A stretch of DNA of 47,330 nt from Winogradskyella sp. (GCA_030149115.1 JASBSE010000401.1:1-47330), one strand, 5' to 3'; shown: positions 27,481-36,566, counted from the stretch's first letter. Numbers and translations are program-made. Notes: generated by a model not told the origin, from the letters alone.

Positions 27481-28797
27481 TTATAGTGTTCCTACAGTTT
27501 TTAATACATTATAGTATGCCTGAAGGATATTAATTTCTGAATTTACATATTGTAATTCGGCTTCTAATTTAGAGTTGCTAGCATCCAACATTTCAGTAAT
27601 AAGTGCTAACTGATTTAAATATTTCTTTTCAATAATCTTGTAGTTTTCTTCGGCCAAACGTTTGCTTTCCAAATAGGTTGTTTTTTGCGAAACCGCTTCG
27701 TTGTATTTTAAATAAGCTGCTTGTGTAGCCACTTGTAAATTTTGTTGTGTAAGCGTTTTGGCTTCGGTTACTTGCTCTACTTTTAGCTTGTTTAATGACT
27801 CTTTTGCTTTGTTTTTGTAAAGCGATTCAATATTATAGGTTAACGATACACCAACTTGCCAACTATTAAAATACACATCGTTTATTGGAAAGGAATTGGT
27901 TAATGGCCGTTGCATATTGTAGCCGGCAAAACCTGCCAAAATAGGTAGTTTATCTGCTTTGGTAATATTTAAGCTTGTTTCGGCTAGCTCCTTTTGTGTA
28001 TCCATAGTTCTTATGAGTGGATGATTGGTTGCTACTTCATCTTGATATGTTTCTATATTTTGTAACGCAGGATTAAGTTTTAGCGTTTCTTCATCAGGAA
28101 TAATTTTAGTATTTGCTGGTAATCCTAATGCAATAACCAATTGGTTGTTTAAAATTAATATATTATTATCTATCGTTACTATGGCTTGGTTTAAGGATGC
28201 TAATAATAAATCACCACGGATTACTTCGTTACGTGTTACCATTCCTTGATTGTAGAAACTAGTTACGTTATCAATTCGTCTTTGGGCAAGTTTAATGTTT
28301 TCTTGAAATACTTGCTTTTGGTTGTATAATTTGTAAAGGTTTAAATAATTGGATATCACCAAAGATTTAATACCAATTTCATCGTTTTCTAAACTTAAAT
28401 TTGCCAATTCTTCTTGAAGATTTCCAACCTTAATGGTATTATTAATAGCGTTTCCTTTGTAAAGCAATTGTTGCGCCTGTATGGAAAAGTTATTACCAAA
28501 ATGTGGCATGTCTACGGTTTGTAATTTTGAAAAATCGGTGTCCAAAATTTCAATATCACCCAAATACATTGCTGTTGCACCAACAGATAGGTTTGGCAAT
28601 TGTAGTTGCTTATAGACTTCGGTTTGCTGTTTGGCAATATCAACCGATTTTTTAGAGACTTTTAGTTTTTGATTGTTTTCTAGCGCAAGCTGAACAATCT
28701 CATCAATGGTATAGGTTTTAGAATTTTCTTCTTGTGAAAAGCCAAAGCCATAAACGAATACTAGTATTATACTAATTGTATGTCTTATATAATTCAT
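27481..28797 (-). CDS. TolC-family outer membrane efflux protein (efflux A)
   Basis: 438 residues with a signal peptide (MNYIRHTISIILVFVYGFGFSQ). The two TolC-like repeats are visible as long helical stretches (about 25-220 and 235-435) with the usual YNIESLYKNKAKE/..NKLKVEQ pattern after the strand region. It forms the outer-membrane exit of the EmrAB pump. It is the first structural gene of the operon and lies downstream of a candidate operator and the MarR/GbsR-like regulator. Confidence 0.93.
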   Translation of the reverse strand: MNYIRHTISIILVFVYGFGFSQEENSKTYTIDEIVQLALENNQKLKVSKKSVDIAKQQTEVYKQLQLPNLSVGATAMYLGDIEILDTDFSKLQTVDMPHFGNNFSIQAQQLLYKGNAINNTIKVGNLQEELANLSLENDEIGIKSLVISNYLNLYKLYNQKQVFQENIKLAQRRIDNVTSFYNQGMVTRNEVIRGDLLLASLNQAIVTIDNNILILNNQLVIALGLPANTKIIPDEETLKLNPALQNIETYQDEVATNHPLIRTMDTQKELAETSLNITKADKLPILAGFAGYNMQRPLTNSFPINDVYFNSWQVGVSLTYNIESLYKNKAKESLNKLKVEQVTEAKTLTQQNLQVATQAAYLKYNEAVSQKTTYLESKRLAEENYKIIEKKYLNQLALITEMLDASNSKLEAELQYVNSEINILQAYYNVLKTVGTL

Positions 28798-28814
28798 TAA
28801 TTTATAGTTATTTT

Positions 28815-28834
28815 AGTTCTTAACAAAAAGAACT
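28815..28834. promoter_or_regulatory. Operator-like inverted repeat before the efflux A operon
   Basis: agttct and agaact half-sites separated by eight bases (28815-28820, 28829-28834). The same half-sites with the same spacing lie in front of the regulator gene (29341-29360). It is 18 bp upstream of the TolC gene start. A probable binding site of the adjacent MarR/GbsR-like regulator. Confidence 0.72.
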
Positions 28835-28849
28835 TATTGTGTAAATTTT

Positions 28850-29296
28850 TTATTTTTCTTTCCACTTTATAATTGCTTCATCAATTTTTTGATTTAAAAA
28901 GTTCTGAAAATCAATGACATCTTTCAGCTTGTTGTTAAATTCTATGTCGTTATTGCTTCGGTGTTTTAAAACATCTTCCATTACATTGTTAAAATCATAT
29001 AGTTTTTTAGCATATTCCTCAACTCTCTTTTTCCAATTTTCTAAATCTAGATAAAAGTATCTTTTTCTATCACCACTAAATGTTTTGTAATTAATTGTAC
29101 CATCTTGTAAATGACCATTTATTGCATTGCTTACTGCACTTTTACTTGCGTTTAAAAACTCTCTAATTTCATCAAATGTTTTATAAGAAGGTTCGGCTAA
29201 TAACAAGAAACTAAATACTCTGCTTGCAATGGGTGTTTTTCCAAATTGCTCATATACAACTCCAATATCTTCTACACGTTGTTTTAAATTATCCAT
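28850..29296 (-). CDS. MarR/GbsR-like transcriptional regulator
   Basis: 148 residues from the ATG at 29296. An upstream ATG at 29323 would lie inside the promoter region and is disfavoured. A winged helix-turn-helix (about 20-90: GKTPIASRVFSFLLLAEPSY, then EIREFLNASKSAVSNAINGHL and a wing with YKTFSGDRKRYFYL) is followed by a dimerisation coiled coil. It has the length and pattern of GbsR/MarR repressors. It is the first gene of the efflux A operon, with matching inverted repeats in front of it and after it. Autoregulation and repression of the pump are likely. Confidence 0.85.
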   Translation of the reverse strand: MDNLKQRVEDIGVVYEQFGKTPIASRVFSFLLLAEPSYKTFDEIREFLNASKSAVSNAINGHLQDGTINYKTFSGDRKRYFYLDLENWKKRVEEYAKKLYDFNNVMEDVLKHRSNNDIEFNNKLKDVIDFQNFLNQKIDEAIIKWKEK

Positions 29297-29320
29297 ATTA
29301 AAATATGTATTGTTTCTGTG

Positions 29321-29328
29321 CAAATATA
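29321..29328 (-). promoter_or_regulatory. -7 promoter element of the regulator/efflux A operon
   Basis: On the minus strand the octamer is tatatttg, a perfect match to TAnnTTTG. It lies six bases downstream of the operator palindrome and 24 bp upstream of the start codon at 29296. Confidence 0.65.
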
Positions 29329-29333
29329 ATAAG

Positions 29334-29367
29334 TTTTTTTAGTTCTGTGAACAGAGAACTAAAAAAA
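29334..29367. promoter_or_regulatory. Operator palindrome before the MarR/GbsR-like regulator
   Basis: A 13-bp perfect inverted repeat (T7-agttct / agaact-A7, spacer gtgaacag). The core AGTTCT-N8-AGAACT is repeated at 28815-28834. It covers the expected -33 position of the promoter whose -7 element is at 29321-29328, so binding here would block transcription. Confidence 0.78.
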
Positions 29368-29588
29368 TTTTCAAATATCATTAAAAGATTGACATATCTG
29401 GTCATATTAAAAAAAAGTAAAAGCACTACTACTTTTACCCCTATATAACATTAAAGCATACTAAGGTGAAAATCTTCATTTTAATTACAAGTGATTATTT
29501 GAATTTACCCAAAATAAGGCATTTGGTATTGCTTCAATAAATAACTGTAAAATTCAAGAAGTATGTATCAAAAAATAATCCTTAACTT

Positions 29589-30569
29589 TTAAAACTCTAT
29601 TTGCATAATATCAATACTATCTTCATCACTAGCTACCGGATTATGGTAAAGGGTATAAAGGACGTTCCAAAAATTGCCATCTACAGCTGGACCATAACCA
29701 AACCCTTCAAAATGAGGTCCCAAACCTAATGCATGCCCAACCTCATGTATCACTAAATTGAGCGTGATTTCATTTTGGCATTCTGCAGAGCCAATGTGCA
29801 CGTAAAGAACGGTATTAATGCGGCCTGTAGTGTCATAGAAAGGATCTTCTACTACACGAAATTTAATTACATAAGCACCACCATCCATATCTTCTTGATC
29901 TCCTGAAATCCAAGCATTAGCACCAATAACTATTCCATTAGCATCATACAAACTCCTATTATAAAGTGTGGTACAAATGGCATTTCCATCAATATCATAG
30001 ATTAATTCCTCTTCTTGGGCTACAAGACCAATTACCAGGTTATCGTCATCGAATATATAAGGTGTATCTTCTAATACTTTACCTACTATATTGCCTTGCT
30101 CATCGTAAGCAGATTCTATAAACGGATAATCATAACCAATAATGTTTCCATCATTGTCATATTCTAAATAAACATTTTCGGAAGAGTATTCTGTGTTTTC
30201 TCCGTAATAAGGATAACTGAATGTACCAACGCCTTCTGATACATGGCCACAATCTGTTGCTGGATTTGGTCCTGAAGCTGTACCTTCGCTAAAAATTATT
30301 CCTCTGGAAACTTGGTCGTTAGGTGTTGAGGCTATGCTTGTTCTGTCAAATAAGGTAAACCCCAATTTATCTTCAATAGCATCTAAAGCTTCAACCTCAA
30401 AAGGAACATTATCAAATTTTACAGGTATTAATCCATCATGATCTTTATCCCATCTTTTTAGTAAACCATCGGTTAATTCGGCATATCCACATCCTGTATT
30501 GTTAACATCATCTTGAAAATACCAAGGAAAAGCATAAGTACTTAAATTGGTTGTATTTATGTTTTGCAT
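29589..30569 (-). CDS. Matrixin-like zinc metalloprotease, lipoprotein signal region out of start
   Basis: 326 residues from the first ATG at 30569. Zinc motif HEVGHALGLGPHF lies near the C-terminus; the classical spacing HExxHxxGxxH is extended by one residue. The same frame stays open upstream to 30692 and encodes a lipoprotein signal (KLQLWFALLLILTLNSCGDD) with an Asn/Asp-rich linker, but no ATG, GTG or TTG precedes it. An in-frame TAA comes first, preceded by 'cat' and an A run where a start would be expected. The start codon has probably been lost by a small deletion, or the sequence has an error. If translated from 30569 the protein would lack an export signal. The central region has unusual YD..GN.IG-like repeats. 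Confidence 0.75.
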   Translation of the reverse strand: MQNINTTNLSTYAFPWYFQDDVNNTGCGYAELTDGLLKRWDKDHDGLIPVKFDNVPFEVEALDAIEDKLGFTLFDRTSIASTPNDQVSRGIIFSEGTASGPNPATDCGHVSEGVGTFSYPYYGENTEYSSENVYLEYDNDGNIIGYDYPFIESAYDEQGNIVGKVLEDTPYIFDDDNLVIGLVAQEEELIYDIDGNAICTTLYNRSLYDANGIVIGANAWISGDQEDMDGGAYVIKFRVVEDPFYDTTGRINTVLYVHIGSAECQNEITLNLVIHEVGHALGLGPHFEGFGYGPAVDGNFWNVLYTLYHNPVASDEDSIDIMQIEF

Positions 30570-30791
30570 AATGCCTGCTTCTCCAACAATGTCGGTGTCA
30601 CCACCAGAATTATTGTTATTGTCGTTATTATCATCGTCACCACAAGAATTTAATGTTAAAATTAAGAGTAGTGCAAACCAAAGTTGTAGCTTTTATGTTT
30701 TTATATGAGCTAAGAGTAAAAATTCTATTCAACTATATTGAATTACGAAATCTAATTTACTTTGCATAAGTTTCACCACAATAATATTATT

Positions 30792-31424
30792 CTAATAATT
30801 CTTTATATGCTTTTTTAAAGGGTTTTTATTAAACATATTTAACGTTTCTAATCCTTTTACCGACACCAGCCTATGTAAAAATAATGAGTTTAAAAACTTA
30901 AGTGTATTTTGGTTTGTTCCTGGATTGTAGAAAAAACCATCCAAAAAAATAATTTTAGAAATATCATTAAAAGATTCACAAATTTCTTCAGCATTTATAT
31001 CTTTTTTATAAACTCCTTCTAGTTTACCTATTTTGATATTTTCAATAAGAAAAGGTATTACTATAGTATTTTTGTGTTTAACAACATCTAAAAAAATTGT
31101 TGGATAGTATTTTTTTAATTCCCTACCAAAGGAAGCAGATACGTTAAAGGAAAGCTTATTTATATAGTCAAAAAAAAGTATTAATTCTTGTAATGCATTT
31201 TCGCTTATTTGTTTGTTTTCAAAAATTTCTTTTTTTAGTTCTTTTATTTGTAATTCTATAACTTGACGCAACAAATCATCCTTATTTTCAAAATATTTAT
31301 AAATTGTTTTTTTAGAAACACCGCATTTTTTTGCAATATCATCCATTGTGATATGCTGGATCCCATAATTAAAAAACATATTGACTGCTTGTTCTAAAAT
31401 CATTTTTTTTCTATTAAAAGCCAT
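30792..31424 (-). CDS. TetR-family regulator
   Basis: 210 residues. The N-terminal HTH (about 8-55) reads ILEQAVNMFFNYGIQHITMD, DIAKKCGVSKKTIYKYFENK and KDDLLRQVIE. The C-terminal ligand domain is helical and not recognisable. It lies 14 bases after the lysophospholipid acyltransferase gene and is probably co-transcribed with it. It may repress that pair through the palindrome at 32388-32401. Ligand unknown; regulation of lipid-modifying genes by an acyl ligand is a reasonable guess. Confidence 0.9.
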   Translation of the reverse strand: MAFNRKKMILEQAVNMFFNYGIQHITMDDIAKKCGVSKKTIYKYFENKDDLLRQVIELQIKELKKEIFENKQISENALQELILFFDYINKLSFNVSASFGRELKKYYPTIFLDVVKHKNTIVIPFLIENIKIGKLEGVYKKDINAEEICESFNDISKIIFLDGFFYNPGTNQNTLKFLNSLFLHRLVSVKGLETLNMFNKNPLKKHIKNY

Positions 31425-31438
31425 ACTCTATTTTTTTG

Positions 31439-32320
31439 TTATGATAAATTTCCAATCCATCTCCTTTTATATTCATCTTTATATTTTCGTTTCCAACGTC
31501 TATGACTCCAGAGGTAGTTTTCAGGGTTTTTATATATTGACTCTTCTAATTTTTTGGCATAAAATTGTGTGATTAATCCAACTTGATATTGTTCTGAAAA
31601 ATCAAAAAGAGGTGTTATAACAAATTTGTAATAACCTCTATCTAAACGAATAATGTTTGCAAAAAAGGAAGTGGTTTTATTTGATGCCGTATAAAGTTCG
31701 GCTCCACTTAAAAAGGCTGTTTTTTGGTTTAAAAAATTTGTCCAAAAACTTTTTATTGAAATTTTTGGGGTTTGGTCTGCAACTAAAACTAATACATGTG
31801 GATTGTCCTTGAATTTTTCAATCTCTCGTTTTAATTTTTTTGATGAAACCAATTTTGAACCAAATCGACTCCTCATTTGCTTCATTAAGCTATTAAACTT
31901 TTTATTTTTTATGGGTTTGTAAGCAACTATAACATTATCTTCTAATACACTTGAAATATGTAAATTCGCCCATTCCCAATTAAACTGATGCCCCAAATAA
32001 ACATGACAATTTTTCTTTTGAGATATTATGTTTATTAATTCAGAATAATCTACAGAGATCCTGCTATGCAATTCTTCTTTTGATATCGACAAAAGTTTTA
32101 ATGTCTCAATAAAATTATCGCAGAAATTTCTGTAAAATTTTTTCTCAATAATTAGCCTTTCTTTTTTGTTTAGACTGGTAAATGAATTCTTAATGTTTTC
32201 TGATACCGTTTTTCTACGATATTTTACAACATAATACAACAAATAATAACAGACATCTGATATCAGATACAACAGTCTTAACGGTAGAAGTGAAAACGCA
32301 TATGATATTTTGTAAAGCAT
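31439..32320 (-). CDS. LpxL/HtrB-like acyltransferase
   Basis: 293 residues of the lipid A/lysophospholipid acyltransferase family. There is an N-terminal membrane segment (about 10-32), the catalytic H-x4-E in YLGHQFNWEWANL, an ADQTP block, and a C-terminal WSHRRWKRKYKDE typical of this family. The chemistry is transfer of an acyl chain to lipid A or to a lysolipid at the inner membrane; the acceptor cannot be told. The gene is first of a pair with TetR and sits near patatin and efflux genes, fitting an envelope-lipid role. Confidence 0.9.
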   Translation of the reverse strand: MLYKISYAFSLLPLRLLYLISDVCYYLLYYVVKYRRKTVSENIKNSFTSLNKKERLIIEKKFYRNFCDNFIETLKLLSISKEELHSRISVDYSELINIISQKKNCHVYLGHQFNWEWANLHISSVLEDNVIVAYKPIKNKKFNSLMKQMRSRFGSKLVSSKKLKREIEKFKDNPHVLVLVADQTPKISIKSFWTNFLNQKTAFLSGAELYTASNKTTSFFANIIRLDRGYYKFVITPLFDFSEQYQVGLITQFYAKKLEESIYKNPENYLWSHRRWKRKYKDEYKRRWIGNLS

Positions 32321-32387
32321 ACGTTAGAGTTTAATTTAAAGGTGTATTACATTTATGAAGTATATTTTATGACTAAAACACTTGTTC

Positions 32388-32401
32388 TTAGAATATTCTA
32401 A
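32388..32401. promoter_or_regulatory. Candidate TetR operator (perfect palindrome)
   Basis: ttagaatattctaa is a 14-bp perfect palindrome, 68 bp upstream of the acyltransferase start and in the only sizeable gap on that transcript. TetR-type operators are often palindromes like this, and the TetR gene is in the same operon. Confidence 0.45.
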
Positions 32402-32469
32402 AATGATATTTTTACTATTTCTCTTCATATTAAAAATTTAAAAAAGAATTTGTTTTGCTTGTATATAAA

Positions 32470-33705
32470 TCATAACCAGTAAATAACAAAATGAGAAACT
32501 ATTGCTACTACCAAACCTAATAAGAATGTATAGAGCGATATTCTAATAAGTTTGTTTTTTACCTGCAAGATTTGACCTTGATAGTAGAAATCTTTGATCA
32601 TTGATGTGTACAAATAATCTTTATCTTGTAAGAGCTGTAAGAAAGCCCATTCGAAATCACGATAATGCATGTTATGAAAGTTTCCAAAATAGAGTAAGTT
32701 TCCTTTTTTACTTCTTATATCTTCTTCGGTAAAGTTTCCTTGTGTTTTATTAGGTGTTATAGAAATAATAGCAAATGCTATGGATATTAAATTAGTTACC
32801 GCAAAAATGATTGAAGGAATATTTAAAACTACTTCATTAGAAGATTTACCTATAATACCTCCTAATATTAGAGATAGTATAATTGAGTTTATCGTAATCA
32901 TTATACGTGCTTTTCCATCTACCATCTTATTTAAGGTGTAATGGTTTCTTGAGGTATTTCTGAATAAAGTTTGAATGCCTCTATCATCTCTACCCTTAAT
33001 TTTACCTATATCTTTTTTTAACTTTTTAATTTCTTGATCACTAATTTTTAACTCTTTTTGTAAAATTAAATTTGTATGATTTTTGTGATCCTTTCTTTCT
33101 TTTCTTAAAGATTTGTAAAGCTTATCTATTGATGGCTGTACATGGGTTTGACCAAAATGGGTAGTTATTCTATAAGCATCTAAAATACCTATAAGCGTAT
33201 CGTACCAATTGCTTTTAGATAGTTTAAAATCTTTTAAAATCATCTGCTCATACATTTTTTTTAACCTATCTCTTCCTTGATTGCCAGCAAAATCCATGAT
33301 GTTAGCATCTGAAATGATTTTAGACTCTAATAATTTTGTTTCATTAAAAGGAAATGATTCTATAATAATTGTCTTTACTCTATTTACAGTTTCACTATTT
33401 AATTTGAATTTTAATCTAAGACTATCTAATATTTCATTTATTGATGTTTCGCTGTCCTTAAAATTTAATGTATTAGCTTTTGTAGTGGCTTGTTCTATGT
33501 TTAACACATAATTAGCTAGGTATAAACAATCTATATCAATATTTTCAATTTTATCCTCTTTAATTATTGTGTTGATATTTTTTTCAATCCTATACACTCT
33601 ACTAATTGTAGTGTATAAATTTTTATCAGATTCTTTATCTATAATTTCAAAAGTATAATCCTTAATGTTATTTACTATTTGAGATATGTTGGTATTTACT
33701 ATCAT
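32470..33705 (-). CDS. Pycsar-effector-like membrane protein with degenerate HD domain
   Basis: 411 residues. The C-terminal part (about 255-411) matches the Pycsar effector transmembrane domain (DUF5706-type): helices KARIMITINSIILSLILGGI and IPSIIFAVTNLISIAFAIIS, the block LLYFGNFHNMHYRDFEWAF, and a last helix. The N-terminal part follows the outline of an HD domain, including the distal ISDANIMDFAG, but the HD pair itself is replaced by LANYVLN, so catalysis is unlikely. A Pycsar operon also needs a nucleotide cyclase; none is adjacent. It lies 15 bp after ubiB-like gene and probably shares its transcript. Either an orphan effector or a repurposed membrane sensor. Confidence 0.75.
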   Translation of the reverse strand: MIVNTNISQIVNNIKDYTFEIIDKESDKNLYTTISRVYRIEKNINTIIKEDKIENIDIDCLYLANYVLNIEQATTKANTLNFKDSETSINEILDSLRLKFKLNSETVNRVKTIIIESFPFNETKLLESKIISDANIMDFAGNQGRDRLKKMYEQMILKDFKLSKSNWYDTLIGILDAYRITTHFGQTHVQPSIDKLYKSLRKERKDHKNHTNLILQKELKISDQEIKKLKKDIGKIKGRDDRGIQTLFRNTSRNHYTLNKMVDGKARIMITINSIILSLILGGIIGKSSNEVVLNIPSIIFAVTNLISIAFAIISITPNKTQGNFTEEDIRSKKGNLLYFGNFHNMHYRDFEWAFLQLLQDKDYLYTSMIKDFYYQGQILQVKNKLIRISLYTFLLGLVVAIVSHFVIYWL

Positions 33706-33720
33706 AAGATATATACAATA

Positions 33721-35379
33721 TTAAACCGATGATTTACCCTTTTTCAACATTGAAATAACTATGTATATCCCTAGAAATAATGAAATTGTAAAACCTAAAA
33801 AACCTAGAACAGGTATGTTGTAAATTTTAGGGGGCATGTCTGCTAATACTAGTATTGCAGAACCAATTGAAAGTGCTGCTAAAATTATTGCTATTACTAG
33901 ACGATCTACTGTACTTGCAACTAACTCAATACCTTTTATCTTGTGCGATACTTCTATATCGTTCTCTTTAATTTTGTGAACTAGAGATTGTATTTCATTA
34001 GGTAAATCCCCTAGAAGTTCTGAAACATTTTGTAGTCTTTTTATACCTTTAAAAAAGTTATATTTTGGGGAAAGTTTTTTTTGGATAACTTCAATAGCAT
34101 ATGGTTCTATTATTTGATAAACATTAATATTTGGGTTTAATTTTCTACCAATCCCTTCAATTAATGCAATCCCTTTCATTAAAAGATAAACGTAATCAGG
34201 AAACTCTACTTCATTTTGTTTAAATATTTCTTTTAATTTTTTTATAATTACGGTTAAATCAATATTATTTAATGAAGACTCATCCACAATTTCAAAAATT
34301 TGATAAACATCTCGTTCTAATTGTTTTTGATTTTTTACAGAATATGATACCGCTATTTTTTTTAGCGTAGATATTAATTTTTTAGCATCCTTATTTATAA
34401 GATATTGTAAGAAATCTTCGATATGCTCGATATCTGAAGGCATTAACCTTCCCATAATACCAAAATCTATAAAAGAAATCTCTCCTTTGTATGTTACAAA
34501 AATGTTTCCTGGATGTGGGTCTGCATGAAAATAACCATTCTTTAATACTTGTTGCATATACATATCAAAGCCTACCATAGCTACTTGATTAGTATCAAAC
34601 CCTTGATTTTCTAGTGAAGATATGTCCGTAATCTTAATGCCTTCTATAAATTCTAAACACAGAATATTATTATTAGACAAATGCTTAAATGTTTTATGCA
34701 CATACAAGTTTTCATCTTCTTGAAAATCTTTTCTGAAGCGTTCAATATTATCGAATTCTTGCAAGAATGAAAGTTCTGTATGGATTGATTTTTCAAACGT
34801 ATGAACAATTTTATATAAATTTATCTTCTTACTTTCTGCATTATAGTTTTCGAGTATTTTGGCAAGGTCTTTCATTATTAAAAGATCTGCTTCTATTGTT
34901 TCTTGAATTTTTTCTCTTTTTATTTTTAAGACTACTTTTTCTCCTGTTTTTAATTGCGCTTTAAAAACTTGGGATATTGAAGCTGTTGCAAAAGGTTTTT
35001 CATCTATAGATTCAAAAAAATCATCTGGGTTAATTTGTAATTCTTTACCTATTTTTTCTCTTACATTTATAAAATCTTCGCCAGCATTATTTTGAAGTTT
35101 TTTTAATTCTGCGGTAAGTTCAGAGGGTAATAAATCATCTCTATCACTAAATAATTGCCCTAATTTTATATAAGTTGGTCCCAAATCTGAAATAGCCATT
35201 CTAATACGTGCATAAACAGAAAGTGATTTTATTCTATCTATTTTTTCATTTGCATGAATAAATTTCTTAGGTATTATCTTGTCGATACTACTATGTGAAA
35301 TAATATCTTCGAATCCATATTTTGAGAGTACCGAAGCTATTTTAATAGTTCTAGTTATTTTATTAGTATTATTTCCCAT
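33721..35379 (-). CDS. UbiB/ABC1 atypical kinase family protein
   Basis: 552 residues. Family landmarks: KLGQ at 72-75 with LFSDRDDLLP, the Ala-rich ATASISQV loop at 131-138, Lys152 in VVLKIKR, HADPHPGN at 285-292 and DFG at 305-307. Two transmembrane helices lie at the C-terminus (about 495-545). UbiB proteins are ATPases tied to isoprenoid-lipid metabolism and membrane lipid handling. In Bacteroidota, which use menaquinone, the partner is unclear. It lies 35 bp after the MscS gene and 15 bp before the Pycsar-effector-like gene. UbiB on a mobile element is unusual. Confidence 0.92.
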   Translation of the reverse strand: MGNNTNKITRTIKIASVLSKYGFEDIISHSSIDKIIPKKFIHANEKIDRIKSLSVYARIRMAISDLGPTYIKLGQLFSDRDDLLPSELTAELKKLQNNAGEDFINVREKIGKELQINPDDFFESIDEKPFATASISQVFKAQLKTGEKVVLKIKREKIQETIEADLLIMKDLAKILENYNAESKKINLYKIVHTFEKSIHTELSFLQEFDNIERFRKDFQEDENLYVHKTFKHLSNNNILCLEFIEGIKITDISSLENQGFDTNQVAMVGFDMYMQQVLKNGYFHADPHPGNIFVTYKGEISFIDFGIMGRLMPSDIEHIEDFLQYLINKDAKKLISTLKKIAVSYSVKNQKQLERDVYQIFEIVDESSLNNIDLTVIIKKLKEIFKQNEVEFPDYVYLLMKGIALIEGIGRKLNPNINVYQIIEPYAIEVIQKKLSPKYNFFKGIKRLQNVSELLGDLPNEIQSLVHKIKENDIEVSHKIKGIELVASTVDRLVIAIILAALSIGSAILVLADMPPKIYNIPVLGFLGFTISLFLGIYIVISMLKKGKSSV

Positions 35380-35414
35380 TATGATTTATATGTTTTGTTT
35401 TGCCTATTATAGAT

Positions 35415-36521
35415 TTAACTTGAGCTTTGTGTTGTTTGTGAGACCTTATCTTTAAAAACCAAAGTGCGATGTGGAAACGGTATTTCTATACCTTCTTTAT
35501 CAAAACGTTTTTTAACACTTTCGTAGAGATCACATTTCATTGCAAATGCTTCTTCAAAATTGTTTGCCCAAGCCCAAGCTCTTAAAGTAACCTCAGAATC
35601 ATTTAAACCAATAACACGTACCTTTACTTTTTTTTCATTATTATATTTATCTAATTCACTTCTATTGTCTATCAAATATGGATGGCTTTCACATTCTTCT
35701 CTTATGATATGTTTTGCCAAATCGATGTCGCTGTCATAAGAAATACCTATTTCAATCCATTGACAACACTTGCGTTCCCCTAAATCATAATTGACTAATT
35801 TTTCTTTGTTTATAATGGCATTAGGAATTACTATCATCTTATTTTCATAATCTCTAATTACAGTATGGCGCAATGTAATGTCAGTAACGGTACCTATCAT
35901 GGTTTGATCTACCTTAATAATATCTCCTATCTTAAAAGGCTTAAACGAAACAATAAAAAAACCGCCTATAAGGTTTGCTAGTGCTTCTTGAGAAGCAACT
36001 CCAGCTATAATAGCAATAATACCTGCTCCACTTAAAACGGTTTGAGCTATATCTCTTAATGATGGAAAAGCTAGTATTGCTAATAATGTTCCAAGAAAGT
36101 AAACACAAACAATTGCTACATACCTTAAAAACTTATAACTTGTAGCATCTTGTTGTTGTGCTGTCTTTTCTTTTATTTTTTTAGAAAACCATAATTGCAC
36201 AAAAGAGGCTATTACTAGGGTTAGCACTGCAATAACACCCAAATACAAGACAAGGAAAAAATTGGTTGTGGCCGTCTTATAATGTTCTTCATCGATAAAA
36301 ATAAAAGCAAGAGCCATAATCCCTAAGACGATCCAAAGTGCATTTAAAATACGTTTGGTTAAATGGATTGTTTTTGGGTCTTCATTAGGGTATTTTTTAA
36401 GCGCTAGCTTTTCAAGTTTATTGTGCAATAATTTTGTTAAAAAACGTAAAAACACCACCACAGCAATTACGATAAACATATAAAAAATGGACTGCTTATA
36501 GTTGTTGTAAAATTCTATCAT
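35415..36521 (-). CDS. MscS-family mechanosensitive channel
   Basis: 368 residues. Transmembrane helices lie at about 10-30, 50-70, 78-102 and 128-148, then the pore helix region GAGIIAIIAGVASQEALANLIGGFFI (about 165-190), leading into the MscS beta domain (KPFKIGDIIKVDQTMIGTVTDITLRHTVIRDYEN). Protects against osmotic downshock by opening under membrane tension. It follows the DUF4833 copy B gene on the same strand. Its place beside lipid and efflux genes suggests a response to altered membrane properties. Confidence 0.93.
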   Translation of the reverse strand: MIEFYNNYKQSIFYMFIVIAVVVFLRFLTKLLHNKLEKLALKKYPNEDPKTIHLTKRILNALWIVLGIMALAFIFIDEEHYKTATTNFFLVLYLGVIAVLTLVIASFVQLWFSKKIKEKTAQQQDATSYKFLRYVAIVCVYFLGTLLAILAFPSLRDIAQTVLSGAGIIAIIAGVASQEALANLIGGFFIVSFKPFKIGDIIKVDQTMIGTVTDITLRHTVIRDYENKMIVIPNAIINKEKLVNYDLGERKCCQWIEIGISYDSDIDLAKHIIREECESHPYLIDNRSELDKYNNEKKVKVRVIGLNDSEVTLRAWAWANNFEEAFAMKCDLYESVKKRFDKEGIEIPFPHRTLVFKDKVSQTTQSSS

Positions 36522-36566
36522 ATGGTTTTGTTATTATGTCTTAGATAACTTCATAGAATTTTGAAG

